A stretch of DNA of 64,000 nucleotides from NCBI GenBank assembly GCA_025991245.1, contig BQMJ01000027.1, positions 62,001 through 126,000 of the forward strand. Direction: 5' to 3'. The DNA comes from Galdieria partita (lineage: Eukaryota; Rhodophyta; Bangiophyceae; Galdieriales; Galdieriaceae). The translations under genes and the position numbers were made by a program. Below, in pieces: positions 42,898-53,608 of this stretch (position 1 is the first letter of the stretch; each line of letters opens with the position of its first letter). Under the pieces are notes generated by a model, which saw only the letters and a list, made by a program, of their open reading frames with translations, searched no databases and was not told where the DNA came from.

Positions 42898-44428
42898 AAT
42901 TGGGAATGAGACAACTTGAGAGATTCATTGTGGTATAAGATTTGTGGCTTGATTCTACCCTATTTCCAGCTTTAGGAAGTGCTTCAGAAAGATATTGTCT
43001 TATAAATTGTACTATGAGCCATCGTTCAAAGACAAAAGAGTGCACTTGCTTCGCTACAGTAAATCAAGTTGCATTCTCTCAAACCCAAACCATCTTCGAG
43101 GTTCTTTCCGTTAGCTAAGCGGATAAAAGGCAACCAAACGTTTCCATAATCTCCGTCTGTCTAAGCAGAAAGAATCTCTCTACACACAATGTCTCGTGAT
43201 ACTCCTTATGAAATGTAGTTCATCTTATTCTCCAACTCTGCCCTTGTATCTTTCGTTTCCTGTCACTTTCTCATTCGATTTTTTTGAAATGTATTTTAGA
43301 AACTTTGTTATCTGGATACTTATCAAAGCTAAAGTACGTATCTTATATTGTATTTGCAAAAGTAATTCTTTTAATCTTCTTTCTAGACATGCGTAAGCTT
43401 CCATTCCATGTTTCCTTCCATTCTAACCCCTTTCAAACACTGACAAAAGCAAAAATTCCTATGAAAAGTGCCCGTCATTTCCTCTTTCACGTTCCATTGT
43501 ACTTTTCTCAATAGCGGTCTCATGAAAAATCCACCACTCATAACGCTACATTGGCAATTTTTATTCTCTATTTAAAATGAACTGTCAAAGAAATGCTTCA
43601 TGAGCAAAAATTCTATCGCGTACAGTAGAAAAAAAATTGACAGGAATGGAGAATAAAGACAAAGAAATTTTCATAACAAAAAAAGGACACGTTTGTTCTT
43701 TCTTTCCTGTTTGCATTCAAAAGTCATTCCCAGTCTTCCATTTGGACTTGAACAGTGCCATCCGTTCTATTATTTGCTCCAGCTCCCTTTTAACGACTTT
43801 CTCCAACTGAATGTTTCCTGATCATTTCTCCAAACATGTGTTGTGCAAATGCATTTCTTCTGAAAAATGAGCTATCTTTCCATATTAAGGAGCGAGTGAA
43901 CCTATTGTGATCATTTCAATTAAAAAAGACAGCTTCATGCATCTTTTTCTCAAAGTTTTTGATGTTTATTCAAAGATGCAATTTCATCATTTGACGAAAT
44001 CCACATTGTGAAAGATACAAAGAATATTTGGTTCGTGGATGAGACGTTAGCTTATTGAAAGATAGATAGTGTCACTGTTTGTTTTTCTGTATTGGTCACT
44101 TTACAAGTCCTTTTAGTTACCTTGAGGATTGAAACTCCATTTTCAGTAAAGTGTTTTGTCTCTGTGTCTCCCTCTTGTAGTCTATCAACCCTTGCAAAGT
44201 TTTGAGTGAACCTTAGTTCACAGAAAAACTTGGTATCATTCGCCGTTTCTTTTTCCACAGTTCTTTCTAGTAGATCTGTGTTTTCAAACGGCGTAAAGTA
44301 ACCCATCCTGTAGCAAAGTTACTCTTTTAGAACTGGCATTTCAATAAGAGTTGGTTTCTCAGGAAACAGTCATTTTTTGCAATTGAGCAACAGCTGTGTG
44401 TGTGTGGATACTCTTCGTTATTCATAAA
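42898..44428. other. Long intergenic stretch (about 1.5 kb), mostly without recognisable genes
   Basis: Lies between two divergent genes. A short frame begins at 43190 (MSRDTPYE) and is followed by sequences that could be splice sites (GTAGTT, TTTTAG, GTACGT, TTCTAG), which would give a peptide of about 40 residues, but nothing supports it. A minus-strand frame at 44052-44306 is listed separately. The rest is T-rich on the plus strand with no clear structure. Confidence 0.45.
44052..44306 (-). CDS. Hypothetical small protein, weak support
   Basis: An ATG-started frame of 84 codons with protein-like composition: MGYFTPFENTDLLERTVEKE, then FARVDRLQEGDTETK. It contains a possible donor at SILK|GTAACT, so the C-terminus could be spliced differently. 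It is divergent from the SURP-domain gene (122 bases between ATGs), a spacing common in this genome. No domain recognised. Confidence 0.3.
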   Translation of the reverse strand: MGYFTPFENTDLLERTVEKETANDTKFFCELRFTQNFARVDRLQEGDTETKHFTENGVSILKVTKRTCKVTNTEKQTVTLSIFQ

Positions 44429-44963
44429 ATGGACCCGGAAACTCGTGAGCGAGTGCAACAAACAGCTGAATATATTGTTCGTAAAGATTGGAGAGTTTCA
44501 GATATCTTTCGAAAGCGTCTTTATGAAAAAGATACAAGGTTTACCTTTCTTTCTCCAAGGCGGTCACAACATGACCAAGTCGTTGAAGAACTTGAAAAGG
44601 CAGTTTATCATTTACGAGCTAAACGAAAACATAGAACAGAAGAGGAACATATAAAAGAGAGAAAATGGCGAAAGTATAGTAAACCAGTAGAAAAAGTTGA
44701 AGATGACGATAGGGACAGATTGGCAATCGTTCCTATGGGTACGCTTGCTTCCTATATGAACAACCATAAGGAACGAAAACCATATGAGGTGCTTGATGTT
44801 GAAAGAATACTCACTGTAAGTATAGCCTTCATCAGTCACTCGTCAGTAATGGAGCAAATGGCATACTTTATAGGCAACACCTTCATCTCCCGTCACTTGG
44901 TCTACTGCAAGTACAGAGCTCAAGGACAAAGTTGAGGCATTTTATTCATTGCTTGAATTGTAA
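44429..44963 (+). CDS. SURP/SWAP-domain protein, putative splicing factor
   Basis: Exons 44429-44815 and 44874-44963 give about 158 aa. The N-terminal ~55 residues resemble a SURP (SWAP) module: VQQTAEYIVRKDWRVSDIF, then DTRFTFLSPRRSQH, matching the pattern A.fV.r.g..fe...ler....kF.FL.p...yH of splicing factors such as SF3A1, SFSWAP and CHERP. A very basic helical stretch follows (LRAKRKHRTEEEHIKERKWRK), then an acidic patch and a helical tail (TELKDKVEAFYSLLEL). The RS repeats or ubiquitin-like domain of larger SURP proteins are absent. The domain call rests on motif likeness without a search. The second exon is small and was placed by phase; the intron is 58 nt with GTAAGT and TATAG. Confidence 0.6.
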
Positions 44964-45005
44964 AGACGTCTCTAGTTGGCTGATGATATCTTTTATTGAA
45001 AACAC

Positions 45006-45911
45006 TTAAACTTTCATTCTCTTAGCTTCCTCTTCTTCTATTGCCTTGCGTCGTTTCTCCAAACGATGAAGACTTTTCGCACTAAGGATGCCACCTCCCC
45101 ATTGTCTTCTCAACTCCGAATATTTGTCGTTGTATTGAGACCGCACAATGTCCACAAGTTTACTAAACTCCGGTTTATCTTCTGGTTTTACATCTGTGAA
45201 AGCAAGACAAGTAGCAGTCTTCTTATGGACTATTGTACCCAATGCCGACTTGCTCTTAACAATACAAAAAGGAACGTCCATCTTGCGACACAACGCTGGC
45301 AAATAAACAACGAGTTCGATCGGAGCCACGTCGTGTGCAATCACTACCAGCAGTGCTTTCTTCTGCTCAACCAATTCTACCACGTGATTGACACCGTGTT
45401 TTATGAATACTGGCTTTTTGGTAGGTGTTGGATCTTGACCTGCTACTCGGGCTTCTGCCATGGCACGCAAGCGTTGCTTCTTTTCCAACTTGGATTCCGG
45501 TCTGTACTTCATGAACAAGCGAAACAGTTGTTTCGAAATATTCTTGTCCAATGTATGAGTGAACATGTTGATAGCCGGGGGCACCTTTAATCTGGACAAG
45601 AGAATCTTGCGTTGTCTTTGAAGACGAACATATTTAGGATAGCGAACGAAACGAGAAACATCTCTCTTTGGTTGAATATCTCCACCAATACTAAAGTTCC
45701 TGTGCAACATTTAACGAAAGCTGAATAAACTTGAGTGATCAACATACTTGGGTCGGCTTTCAAAAAGAGGGTTCTTCTCTTTGGTTGTTTTTTCCACTTG
45801 TTTTTTTACAAGAGCAGCAGGAGGAGGAGCTGCTTTGGTTGCCTTTTTGGGTGCCTATTGAAAATATCTTGTCACATGAACATACATATCACATAACCCA
45901 CTACTCACCAT
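45006..45911 (-). CDS. RPL7A: 60S ribosomal protein eL8 (L7a)
   Basis: A large-subunit ribosomal protein of the L7Ae RNA-binding family. Exons 45909-45911 (the ATG alone), 45748-45854 and 45006-45699 give about 267 aa. After the start comes [19 protein letters not shown], then [22 protein letters not shown] and [22 protein letters not shown], as in other eL8 proteins. The L7Ae core is seen in [31 protein letters not shown]. The first intron begins immediately after the ATG (ATG|GTGAGT). The third exon has an in-frame but false start ([10 protein letters not shown]) produced by reading back into the second intron. The end is a basic helix ([18 protein letters not shown]). Confidence 0.95.
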
Positions 45912-46115
45912 ACGAGCTTTCCTCTATCAATGACGACGTCGTCGATAATTCCTCCAAAAATCGATGCGCTTTCAATTTTTGCACATTTCTAAAATTCCTC
46001 AACAATTTATTTATTCATACAAGTTTGTTAGTTATCAACAGCTGCTAATAGTAACTTGGAGACATTCAGTAGCTACTTTATACACCCGTTCTCTTTACCG
46101 AACCTAGCTTTGTAA

Positions 46116-48233
46116 TCAAGAGGCTGCACAGATACTGTGTATAGGAAAATGTTCGTTTAGGTCCAGAACTCCGATCAGTTCCTCCACTCCAGCGTACAAA
46201 TCTACTGCAAAAGCTCCAAACATTACAATGGACATGACAATAACCAGAATAGCTTGAAGATTATATCTTGCCACCAAACCATTCAAGATATAAAGACCAG
46301 TGAAGGATCCTACCAAAGTGGTTGCACCTAGAGAGAGACCATAATCAATTTTCATTTGATGGTCAAAGATATATTGTAATGCACTTGAGAAACCGGAGGT
46401 GAAATTCATAAATCCTGCAGTAGATTGCACAACAACGGGATCCATTCCAATTCCTGCAACCAAAATGGGTGTCGACATAAAGGAACCACCTGCACCAACC
46501 CAAGCACCAATAGCTCCAAGAATAATCATAAGAGGAGAGAAATATATCACCCGGTGTTTGGTCCAATGAAAATCTTTTGCATAGAAAGGATATCCTACTC
46601 GTTCCTTCAAAGTTTGCATTCGAACATTTCGAATTCCTGCAAACAAGGTAAACAATACGAGACCTATTTCCTGTACTACATATAAAACTGCGTAGCCAGC
46701 ACTACAAAGAGGAACTCCAGCCAAACTATGTGGCGAATGACCACCACGAAGCAAAGAAAATACAACAAGAAAAATAAAAATAATCACCACAAAAATGATA
46801 GAGTCTATGGGATATTGCTTCTTTTCATGTTGTATGATGTCTTCCGAAGACTTTAAATATCTTCCTGGGTCAATGAATTTCCCTAACAAAGGAACTCTAT
46901 CTAGGACACTAAGTACACTCTGTTCAAGCTTGGACCAAGATGCCAAAAAACGATGCTTCCAAGTATTCTTTAAAGTTTCATCATTGCCTGTATCTACAGG
47001 AATAATAATGTCCGGTTTCATGGAACCCTCAAATTCCTTTTGGGCTTTGAGTATTTCCTTGTTATCTCCACAATTTTTCGAAAGAGACTTGTGATCTTCG
47101 TCATCGTCTGTCTCGCTGCTATTCACCGCGATATCACCATTCGCATGATGACCACGAGCTGCGGAGGAAATCTGGCTATTATCTTCATCCACTTCAAGAT
47201 GCCTAGAGCCGTTGTTCATTATCTCAAGGGATATATTTGTATTCGACTGCGGCTCAACCGCATCTTCTTGAAGGGAGCCACGTTCGGCATCTGACGTACC
47301 AAGTTCCTCAGCACCATTGCACTGTCGGTCATTTTGTGTTGACTCCAAATTATTTTGATTTCCTTGACAGGTTTGGCTCTCCTTTTTGGCATCTGATGCC
47401 TCTTTCCTTTCTTGCTTCCATAAACTGATGCCTTTCTTAAGACTGACATAAAATACATACAGTACCAGAGCCGATAAAGCAAACAATGTGAAAAAATTGG
47501 GAAACAATTCGTTTAATAACACACCAATGCTTGTACCACAAAGAACTGAAGGAATAAAATGAATGACAACTCCATAATCTATTCGAGGCCTTTCTCGTTT
47601 GGGATGCCTACGAATAAGTCCATAGAATGTGTTTGCTCCAGAAGCTCCAGTTACCAAGGCTTGGGAGATAGCTGCTGCTGTGCTGGCTCGATATCCTGTT
47701 GCAAGAACTAAAACTGGAACGAACAAGAAACCTCCACCAACACCACCAGCATTGGATAGACCAGCAATGATAAATACTAACACAAATGTCAGTCCATCTC
47801 TCCAAGTAAAATCAGTAAGGGGTTTATGAGTACATTGGTGCGAAGAGGAGTCGCAAATCAGTTGAATACTTTGACACTGTGAAGAGGTTGTACAGTACGA
47901 ACACGTTTGATTGACACAGACCAAGCCATATACACAGTGAGAAATACTGGTACAGTATGCTCCTAGCTGACCGTGGTTGGAAGCAGACGAACTTCTATGA
48001 ACGGATTCATTCAAAGAAAGACTCCAAGTCTTCTCGCTTATCAAAGTATCTAAATCGAGTTCTCTCCAACTATCTTGTAGATGAGGTGATGGAATATTGT
48101 ACAAAAAAAGAGAGTGCTCGCTATTGCGTTGGTTATACGTCGCGTTGGCAAGCTCCAGAAAAAACATAACCAACAGTACTGTTAATATAAGTGACTTTGA
48201 GTCATTCTTCCTTCTTAACCAACTGGCAAACAT
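46116..48233 (-). CDS. TauE/SafE-family membrane transporter with cysteine-rich N-terminal domain
   Basis: An intronless ~705-aa protein. The ATG at 48233 gives MFASWLRRKNDSKSLILTVL and a hydrophobic stretch ending in ANA, a typical signal peptide; earlier in-frame codons are not ATG. A lumenal cysteine-rich module follows at about 95-135 (CTSISHCVYGLVC, CSYCTTSSQCQS). Two TauE/SafE repeats come next: GLSNAGGVGGGFLFVPVLVL and GAIGAWVGAGGSFMSTPILV, each with the glycine-rich turn and proline of the family. Between them is a ~160-residue acidic cytosolic insert. About eight to nine membrane helices in total. The family moves sulfite, sulfonates or other small anions, or acts in plants as ER membrane proteins; the substrate here is unknown. 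Plant homologues are shorter (around 470 aa) and lack the large insert. Confidence 0.82.
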   Translation of the reverse strand: MFASWLRRKNDSKSLILTVLLVMFFLELANATYNQRNSEHSLFLYNIPSPHLQDSWRELDLDTLISEKTWSLSLNESVHRSSSASNHGQLGAYCTSISHCVYGLVCVNQTCSYCTTSSQCQSIQLICDSSSHQCTHKPLTDFTWRDGLTFVLVFIIAGLSNAGGVGGGFLFVPVLVLATGYRASTAAAISQALVTGASGANTFYGLIRRHPKRERPRIDYGVVIHFIPSVLCGTSIGVLLNELFPNFFTLFALSALVLYVFYVSLKKGISLWKQERKEASDAKKESQTCQGNQNNLESTQNDRQCNGAEELGTSDAERGSLQEDAVEPQSNTNISLEIMNNGSRHLEVDEDNSQISSAARGHHANGDIAVNSSETDDDEDHKSLSKNCGDNKEILKAQKEFEGSMKPDIIIPVDTGNDETLKNTWKHRFLASWSKLEQSVLSVLDRVPLLGKFIDPGRYLKSSEDIIQHEKKQYPIDSIIFVVIIFIFLVVFSLLRGGHSPHSLAGVPLCSAGYAVLYVVQEIGLVLFTLFAGIRNVRMQTLKERVGYPFYAKDFHWTKHRVIYFSPLMIILGAIGAWVGAGGSFMSTPILVAGIGMDPVVVQSTAGFMNFTSGFSSALQYIFDHQMKIDYGLSLGATTLVGSFTGLYILNGLVARYNLQAILVIVMSIVMFGAFAVDLYAGVEELIGVLDLNEHFPIHSICAAS

Positions 48234-49810
48234 AACTGAATAAACAGTAACCAGCAAAACCTGTATCACAGAATTAGATACTTCTTTTGCTACTTCCAGA
48301 AAAGAGAACAAGCAGTAGAAAAAATATACCGAATCCAAATGAACCTCGCAACTATTTCAGCCCACCCACACAATTTCTATATTCGACGGCCTCTGCACGT
48401 GAAGTCCAGTTTGACCAATGGCCAATGGCCTCCTAAGCAAAATGAGCGTCCACTCATATTACGTGGAATGATTTGGAAGATCAAGTTGTTCCCTTTCTCT
48501 ATCACACTCTCTTCATTACTCCATATGACACTCGTGTTATAACTCACCTATCACTTGCTTTGATGATTGACCTTTCATCCTTATGCCACCTCTTCCAAGT
48601 CTTCTTCCACAGACACTGAATACTTCAGATAAGAATAACTTATTCGTTGGAACTTTATCCAATATCGTGTTGACATACTGAGTGAGATTGTTCCTGAAGA
48701 CTTTCTACTTGCTTTTGAACAAGTTGGTTTTTTGAGCGTTTCTATCTAGTAGGGATGGTTACTTTGCTTGGATTTTCTGTTGAAATTCGCAATGAATAGT
48801 CTACGAACATGGGAAGCTGATAGTAAACATCGAACGAGTCCGACAGTGACTAAAAGAATTGCTTGAATTTTGGAGACCAAACTTTCTTACGTGAATTGGA
48901 GAGGAGCAGTTATGTGTGGATATTGTCTTGATAACGTTAGGTTTATCCTATCCACCCGTGGAGTTTTTTTGTCTTATTGAAGCTTCACTACAGTCACGCT
49001 TTAAGACAGCTTTGGGTTGAGGAAAAAATAGAGTTGAAATTGACGCGGGGGATTTTGTAGACTGAGCCTGTAATTTCCTGTGTAACTTCTCTCCAGAATC
49101 TTCGAAACTTATCTCACCTTGTTTTTAGCGGATTGGTCGTTATTCTCGCCATTAGGCCGGTTTAACAATGGAGTTTTGAAGAGAGAGTGGAGACGAATTG
49201 TGAAAGTTGGAGTAAACATGAATCCTACGAGTTCCGTTTGAGTTGCTCATAAGACAAAAGTTGTTGTATGAGAAGTACACCGGCTCGTCCTTGAGTGGTG
49301 ATTCACGAGTGGATAGTATTTGTCAATCGTGTTTAACTCGAATGTATACTACTTACTGTAGCAATCACATCTAGAATACTTTCTGTCTCCTTTGTTTTAA
49401 TGTATAAAATATTCAACTAGAGGTGAACATTTTGAAGCCAAGCACAAGAGAAAGTCTTCTTCAGAAGAGAATTATACAAGTAACGACAGAGGTTTATTCC
49501 ATCGAATGCTTTTGAAATTTACTGCTTGTATGTAAGTGAAGAGAAGTTCTTATATACCTAGTAAATTTGTTATTTCAACAGTCCTTTCAGTGATCTTATT
49601 CATACCAAGTAGCCATCACGATGATTTATTATTAGATAACAAACGTATCCAAATAATATTCTCGTATGGAATTTGGCTACATTTTGAATCAAACGTCCAA
49701 CCAAAGGATTGCACTTTGTTGAAGATACTCGCAAAGAAATCTGGTCCAAGAGAAATTTTCCATTGGAGAGAGAAATTGTCTTTGTGTTTTGAGCAAAGTT
49801 TGTTACGGAT
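48234..49810. other. Longest gene-poor stretch of the window (about 1.58 kb)
   Basis: Lies between the divergent TauE-like and FGGY kinase genes. Frames of up to about 100 codons on the plus strand (48339-48542, 49536-49844) start at non-ATG codons or have odd composition and no domain. Possible contents are promoters, long 5' leaders with introns, or a non-coding RNA. No tRNA-like cloverleaf or snRNA consensus was recognised. Confidence 0.45.
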
Positions 49811-51795
49811 ATGGCAAACGATGAAACGTACTTTGTCGGAGTAGATGTGGGAACTGGAAGTGTTCGGGCAGGAATCTTTGTAAGTATATTTATTTTGGTA
49901 TCCTATTTGCCTCATTTCTTGACTCTAGAATCAACAAGGTCTATTGATCGAATCATTTGAAAGGGCCATCCAAACTCAGAACTTGGCAGAAGACTTTTAT
50001 GAGCAGTCGTCACAAGAAATTTGGGATTCAGTTGCTTTTTCAGTGAGGGAAGTTTTAAGCTTGGCTCACATAAAGAGTTCCAAAGTAAAGGGTATCGGCT
50101 TTGCGGCTACTTGTTCTCTAGTTTGTCTTGACATACAAGGCAAACCTGTCGGCGTGTCTCCTTACAACACAGACGATTACTGGAACATCATTCTGTGGAT
50201 GGATCACCGTGCAACAGAACAAGCGGAGAGAATCACTGCTACTGGTCATAGAGTTTTGAAGTACTTTGGAAACAAAGTTTCTCCAGAGAATGAACTACCA
50301 AAGATACTCTGGCTTAAGGAAAATTTGGCTAGTCAATGGAAACGAGTTGCCCACTTTATGGACTTGTGTGATTTTCTGACCTTTCAGGCGACTCGGAGTA
50401 CAACTAGGAGTATTTGTCCAGTAGTCTGCAAAAGTGGCTATCTCGCCTCAGATCAACAAAAGACTGACCAGCAAAAGTTGCGCCTGGACGATACTTCTGG
50501 ATGGGATGAAACTCTTCTAAGTGAGATTGGTCTTGAAGAACTGGTAGAGGAAGGTTATCGACGAATAGGAACACAAGTTGCTGCACCGGGAAGCCCTCTT
50601 AGAAATGGTCTTTGTAAAGCTGCTGCAATGGAACTTGGCCTCGAGGTTGGAACACCCGTTGGATCGTCGATGGTTGATGCACATGCAGGCGGTGTTGGAA
50701 TACTAGGAGCCATTGAAGAAGGAAGTGAAGAAGAGGATACTTTATCCAGTGATACAGAATATCTTACCAAAAGGTTAGAAGAGAGATTGGCTATGATTGC
50801 TGGCACATCCACTTGTTTTATGGCTTCTTCATCCAAACCTATCTTTGTACCGGGTGTATGGGGTCCTTATTATTCTGCTATGATTCCAAATATGTGGCTG
50901 TCTGAGGGTGGAGAGTCGGCTACTGGAAAATTATTGGAATTTATCGTGACAAATCATTGCCAGTATCCATTGCTTTCTCAACTGGCATCAGAAAAGGACC
51001 TGCATGCTTATGAACTTCTTAATTATGTTATCTTTCTGTTGGCACAGCAACCCAAAATGACTTCTGAACAAGTAATTTCTAGTATCCAATCAACAAATAG
51101 TACAAAGATAACGGAACAAATGAACAATGCCTTTGCTGCTTCATCGCATGCAGAAGCAAAAGGGCGAAATAATACAACTTTATATGACGAACAATTTTCT
51201 CTAAAGTGTTTGGAACTTACCAAAAATTTACATGTACTTCCCTATTTTCATGGCAATCGTGCTCCCTATGCAGATCCTACTCTTCGTGGTATGATAAGTG
51301 GATTGGGGATGGACAATTCTATTATTTCTCTGGCTAAAATGTATTTGGCGACTTTACAAGCATTATGTTATGGAGCAAGGCATCTCGTACAAGTCCTTAA
51401 CGACTGTGGTCATCATATTAAGTATATTTATCTTTGTGGAGGTGGGATGGCGTCGAACAAATTGTTTTTGGAACAAGTAAGTAAGAATATTGCATTTGTT
51501 TGGAACGACTCATGCTTTCTAGCTCTCGGATAGTATCGGTTGTCCCGTTGTTATACCGGTGCAGAATCAATACGCAGTGATGAGAGGTGCTGCAATGCTC
51601 GGAGCAGTTGCCTCTAATTATTTTAGTTCTTTTCCTAAAGCAATGCAAGCAATGTCAAAGGTTCAGCAAATTATTCATCCAACAGGGCAAGAGAGCCTGG
51701 TCAAGAAATATCATGATCTCAAATTTCAAGTATTTTTGCGTATGTATTCTGATCAAATAGCTTATAGAAATATGATGATGCAAACTCATCGTTAA
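49811..51795 (+). CDS. FGGY-family carbohydrate kinase (ribulokinase-like)
   Basis: Exons 49811-49879, 49929-51476 and 51523-51795 give about 629 aa. The first exon holds the phosphate-binding motif YFVGVDVGTGSVRAGIF, nearly the same as human FGGY and yeast YDR109C, which act as D-ribulose kinases. Other signatures: AATCSLVCLD, WMDHRATEQAERI, VDAHAGGVGILGA, AGTSTCFMA, GNRAPYADPTLRGMISGL and the second ATP motif YLCGGGMASNKLFLEQ. The first exon is only 23 codons; without splicing the protein would lack its ATP motif. The exon 2 to 3 junction restores LSDSIGCPVVIP. The cytosolic location is inferred from the absence of a leader. It probably phosphorylates a pentulose, feeding the pentose phosphate pathway. 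Confidence 0.92.
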
Positions 51796-52330
51796 AAAGT
51801 TTCAGCATTTTATCAATCTTTGTGTATTGTAATCAGTTGTCTCTGAAATGCTTATTCTTTAATTTGCCATAGCTCAACATAAAAACCATAAGTGAGAAAG
51901 ATTTTTCCATCGCCTTTGGCCAAAATTTCGATTTTTCTAGACCCAAAAAATATCTAAACCGAATCGGATTATCGAAGCTGTTTCTAGAATGTGTGGCCCA
52001 CATTTGTTGGAAGAAGATCCATTTTTGTGGCGTGGAAGCAGTGGTTGGTACGCTCGTTGTGTAGTCTTAGACGAACTGCGTATATAGTTTTAAATAATCT
52101 CTCTAAGTTTGGCTGAGTTGTAGAATAGTGTGTACGTCCACTTTGGGGTATTTTAAAGAAGACACGGAAGGCTTGTAGGGAGGTCCTTTACTTTGGGACT
52201 TTCAAGTTTTCACTTGACAAGAGCCTGGTGTGGTTATCGTGTTATAAGGAGACTCAAGAGAAAGCATTGGCTTGTAAGGAGTGATCATACCGTTTCCTTT
52301 TTACACAGCGCATATACAATTCGCTTCCAT
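51796..52330. other. Intergenic, no gene seen
   Basis: About 535 bases between the FGGY kinase stop and the next ATG on the same strand. The frame ahead of the ATG at 52331 stays open to about 52193, which may be part of a longer N-terminus started by an unseen upstream exon or simply leader. Confidence 0.45.
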
Positions 52331-53608
52331 ATGGAAGAAGACATACTTGAAAAGGACTTGAAACTGGAAAAAGGCAGTGGAGAGGAAACGTTAAAGGAAG
52401 CGATAGAAGTGCTCAACGCAAATTTTTCTACAAAAGATACGAGCCCAGACACGTTTTGTGACTTTGACTTTGACCAAACAAGAGTGGGACAATTCTTTAC
52501 TGATAGCGACCTGGGAAACAGAACTGCTGACCTCACTCTTGGCAGTAAGAATTTTGTTGAATCGCAAGATAATTCTTGGGAGACTTTTCTTCCTTGTACG
52601 GCGTCCTTTATGCAAAGGCATTCACCTGAGACAACTCTTTACCAAGACCTCGATGACCATAGAAAAGGAACGGTGATGCCTTTTGCATGGGACATACGTA
52701 GAGATAAGAACAACATTCTTAATGAAAAGCTATGTAGAACCAAATACTTTGAAAATCAGGGATCATCGATATCGTCATCTTGGGAGTTTGGGAATGATGT
52801 ACCATTCCACAATGGGTCAAGAGCATTCCAAAGTTCTTCGACAGTCTTTCCAAGTAACTATTATCAACCAACATTCTCCACTACATATTCAGGTCCTCGT
52901 GAGTCTGAAAGAGTCATGATGGGTCCTGAGAGGAGACCAAATTATATGTCATTTTCCAGTAGATGTGCAGGTCGTGAGCACTTTCATGTTCCTTGTCTGA
53001 GTTCATCCTTATCTGGTACTAAAATAAGCAGTTCAGGGGAATCACTTCCAAAACGAAACAAGACACCAACTGCATTGTGTTCTTCGTGTATGCAGAATGT
53101 TTCTGCTAATGGAGGTAATTTTCAACGTCATCAAGAGGCATGCCGAAGAAGACAAGGGTATTTAAGGGAGTCTCAAAATGTCAGAATGGTAGGACAAGAC
53201 TTCTTGAGTGATCCTTGGGCAAGTATGACAGTCACTAAGAAAGACGAGTCGCCTTTGACTCCATGTATGGAGGAGGATTCAGGTACAAAGGAAGAAGAAG
53301 ATAAAATAATTGGAGGGAATAGAGGAAAAGGAGACAAAAATGCAGAAAATTCCAAACTAGTACAAAGTATTCTTGAAAATTTCAGGGAATCGGACAAGAG
53401 GGACACGCATGTTTTGTCCGTTCTACAGGAACTTAGGAACACTTTGATGCAGAATCTTGACACAAGATGTATTCACATATTAAGAGAATCATTTGTAGCT
53501 TTGGCACAACGTTCTAATGGTTATCTATCTGATATTTCGACGTGCAACACGGCCCCTTTGCCTGGGGAACAAATAGCCATGGCTATTTTGTTTTATGCTT
53601 CTTGTTGA
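52331..53608 (+). CDS. Orphan protein with C2HC zinc-finger-like motif and LNK-like C-terminus
   Basis: A 425-aa, mostly disordered protein rich in S, T, N and Q. Residues around 258-280 read CSSCMQNVSANGGNFQRHQEAC, which has the CxxC-x12-H-x4-C spacing of a C2HC zinc finger. Near the C-terminus is a helical stretch, LRNTLMQNLDTRCIHILRES followed by FVALAQRSNG, that resembles the C-terminal box of plant LNK clock coactivators (LDxRTxxCIRDSLYRLARSA). The likeness is from memory of the motif and is tentative. The start ATG at 52331 is the first in frame. A regulatory role is inference; I cannot name the gene. Confidence 0.55.
   Translation: MEEDILEKDLKLEKGSGEETLKEAIEVLNANFSTKDTSPDTFCDFDFDQTRVGQFFTDSDLGNRTADLTLGSKNFVESQDNSWETFLPCTASFMQRHSPETTLYQDLDDHRKGTVMPFAWDIRRDKNNILNEKLCRTKYFENQGSSISSSWEFGNDVPFHNGSRAFQSSSTVFPSNYYQPTFSTTYSGPRESERVMMGPERRPNYMSFSSRCAGREHFHVPCLSSSLSGTKISSSGESLPKRNKTPTALCSSCMQNVSANGGNFQRHQEACRRRQGYLRESQNVRMVGQDFLSDPWASMTVTKKDESPLTPCMEEDSGTKEEEDKIIGGNRGKGDKNAENSKLVQSILENFRESDKRDTHVLSVLQELRNTLMQNLDTRCIHILRESFVALAQRSNGYLSDISTCNTAPLPGEQIAMAILFYASC

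Noticed and set aside
43140-43190. Possible tRNA-like or snRNA-like segment in the long gap after the P450
   Set aside because: No TTCGANNC T-loop with paired arms could be found, and no snRNA consensus or Sm site in context.
45066-45590. A 174-codon plus-strand frame opposite ribosomal protein eL8
   Set aside because: Pure antisense of a highly conserved gene.
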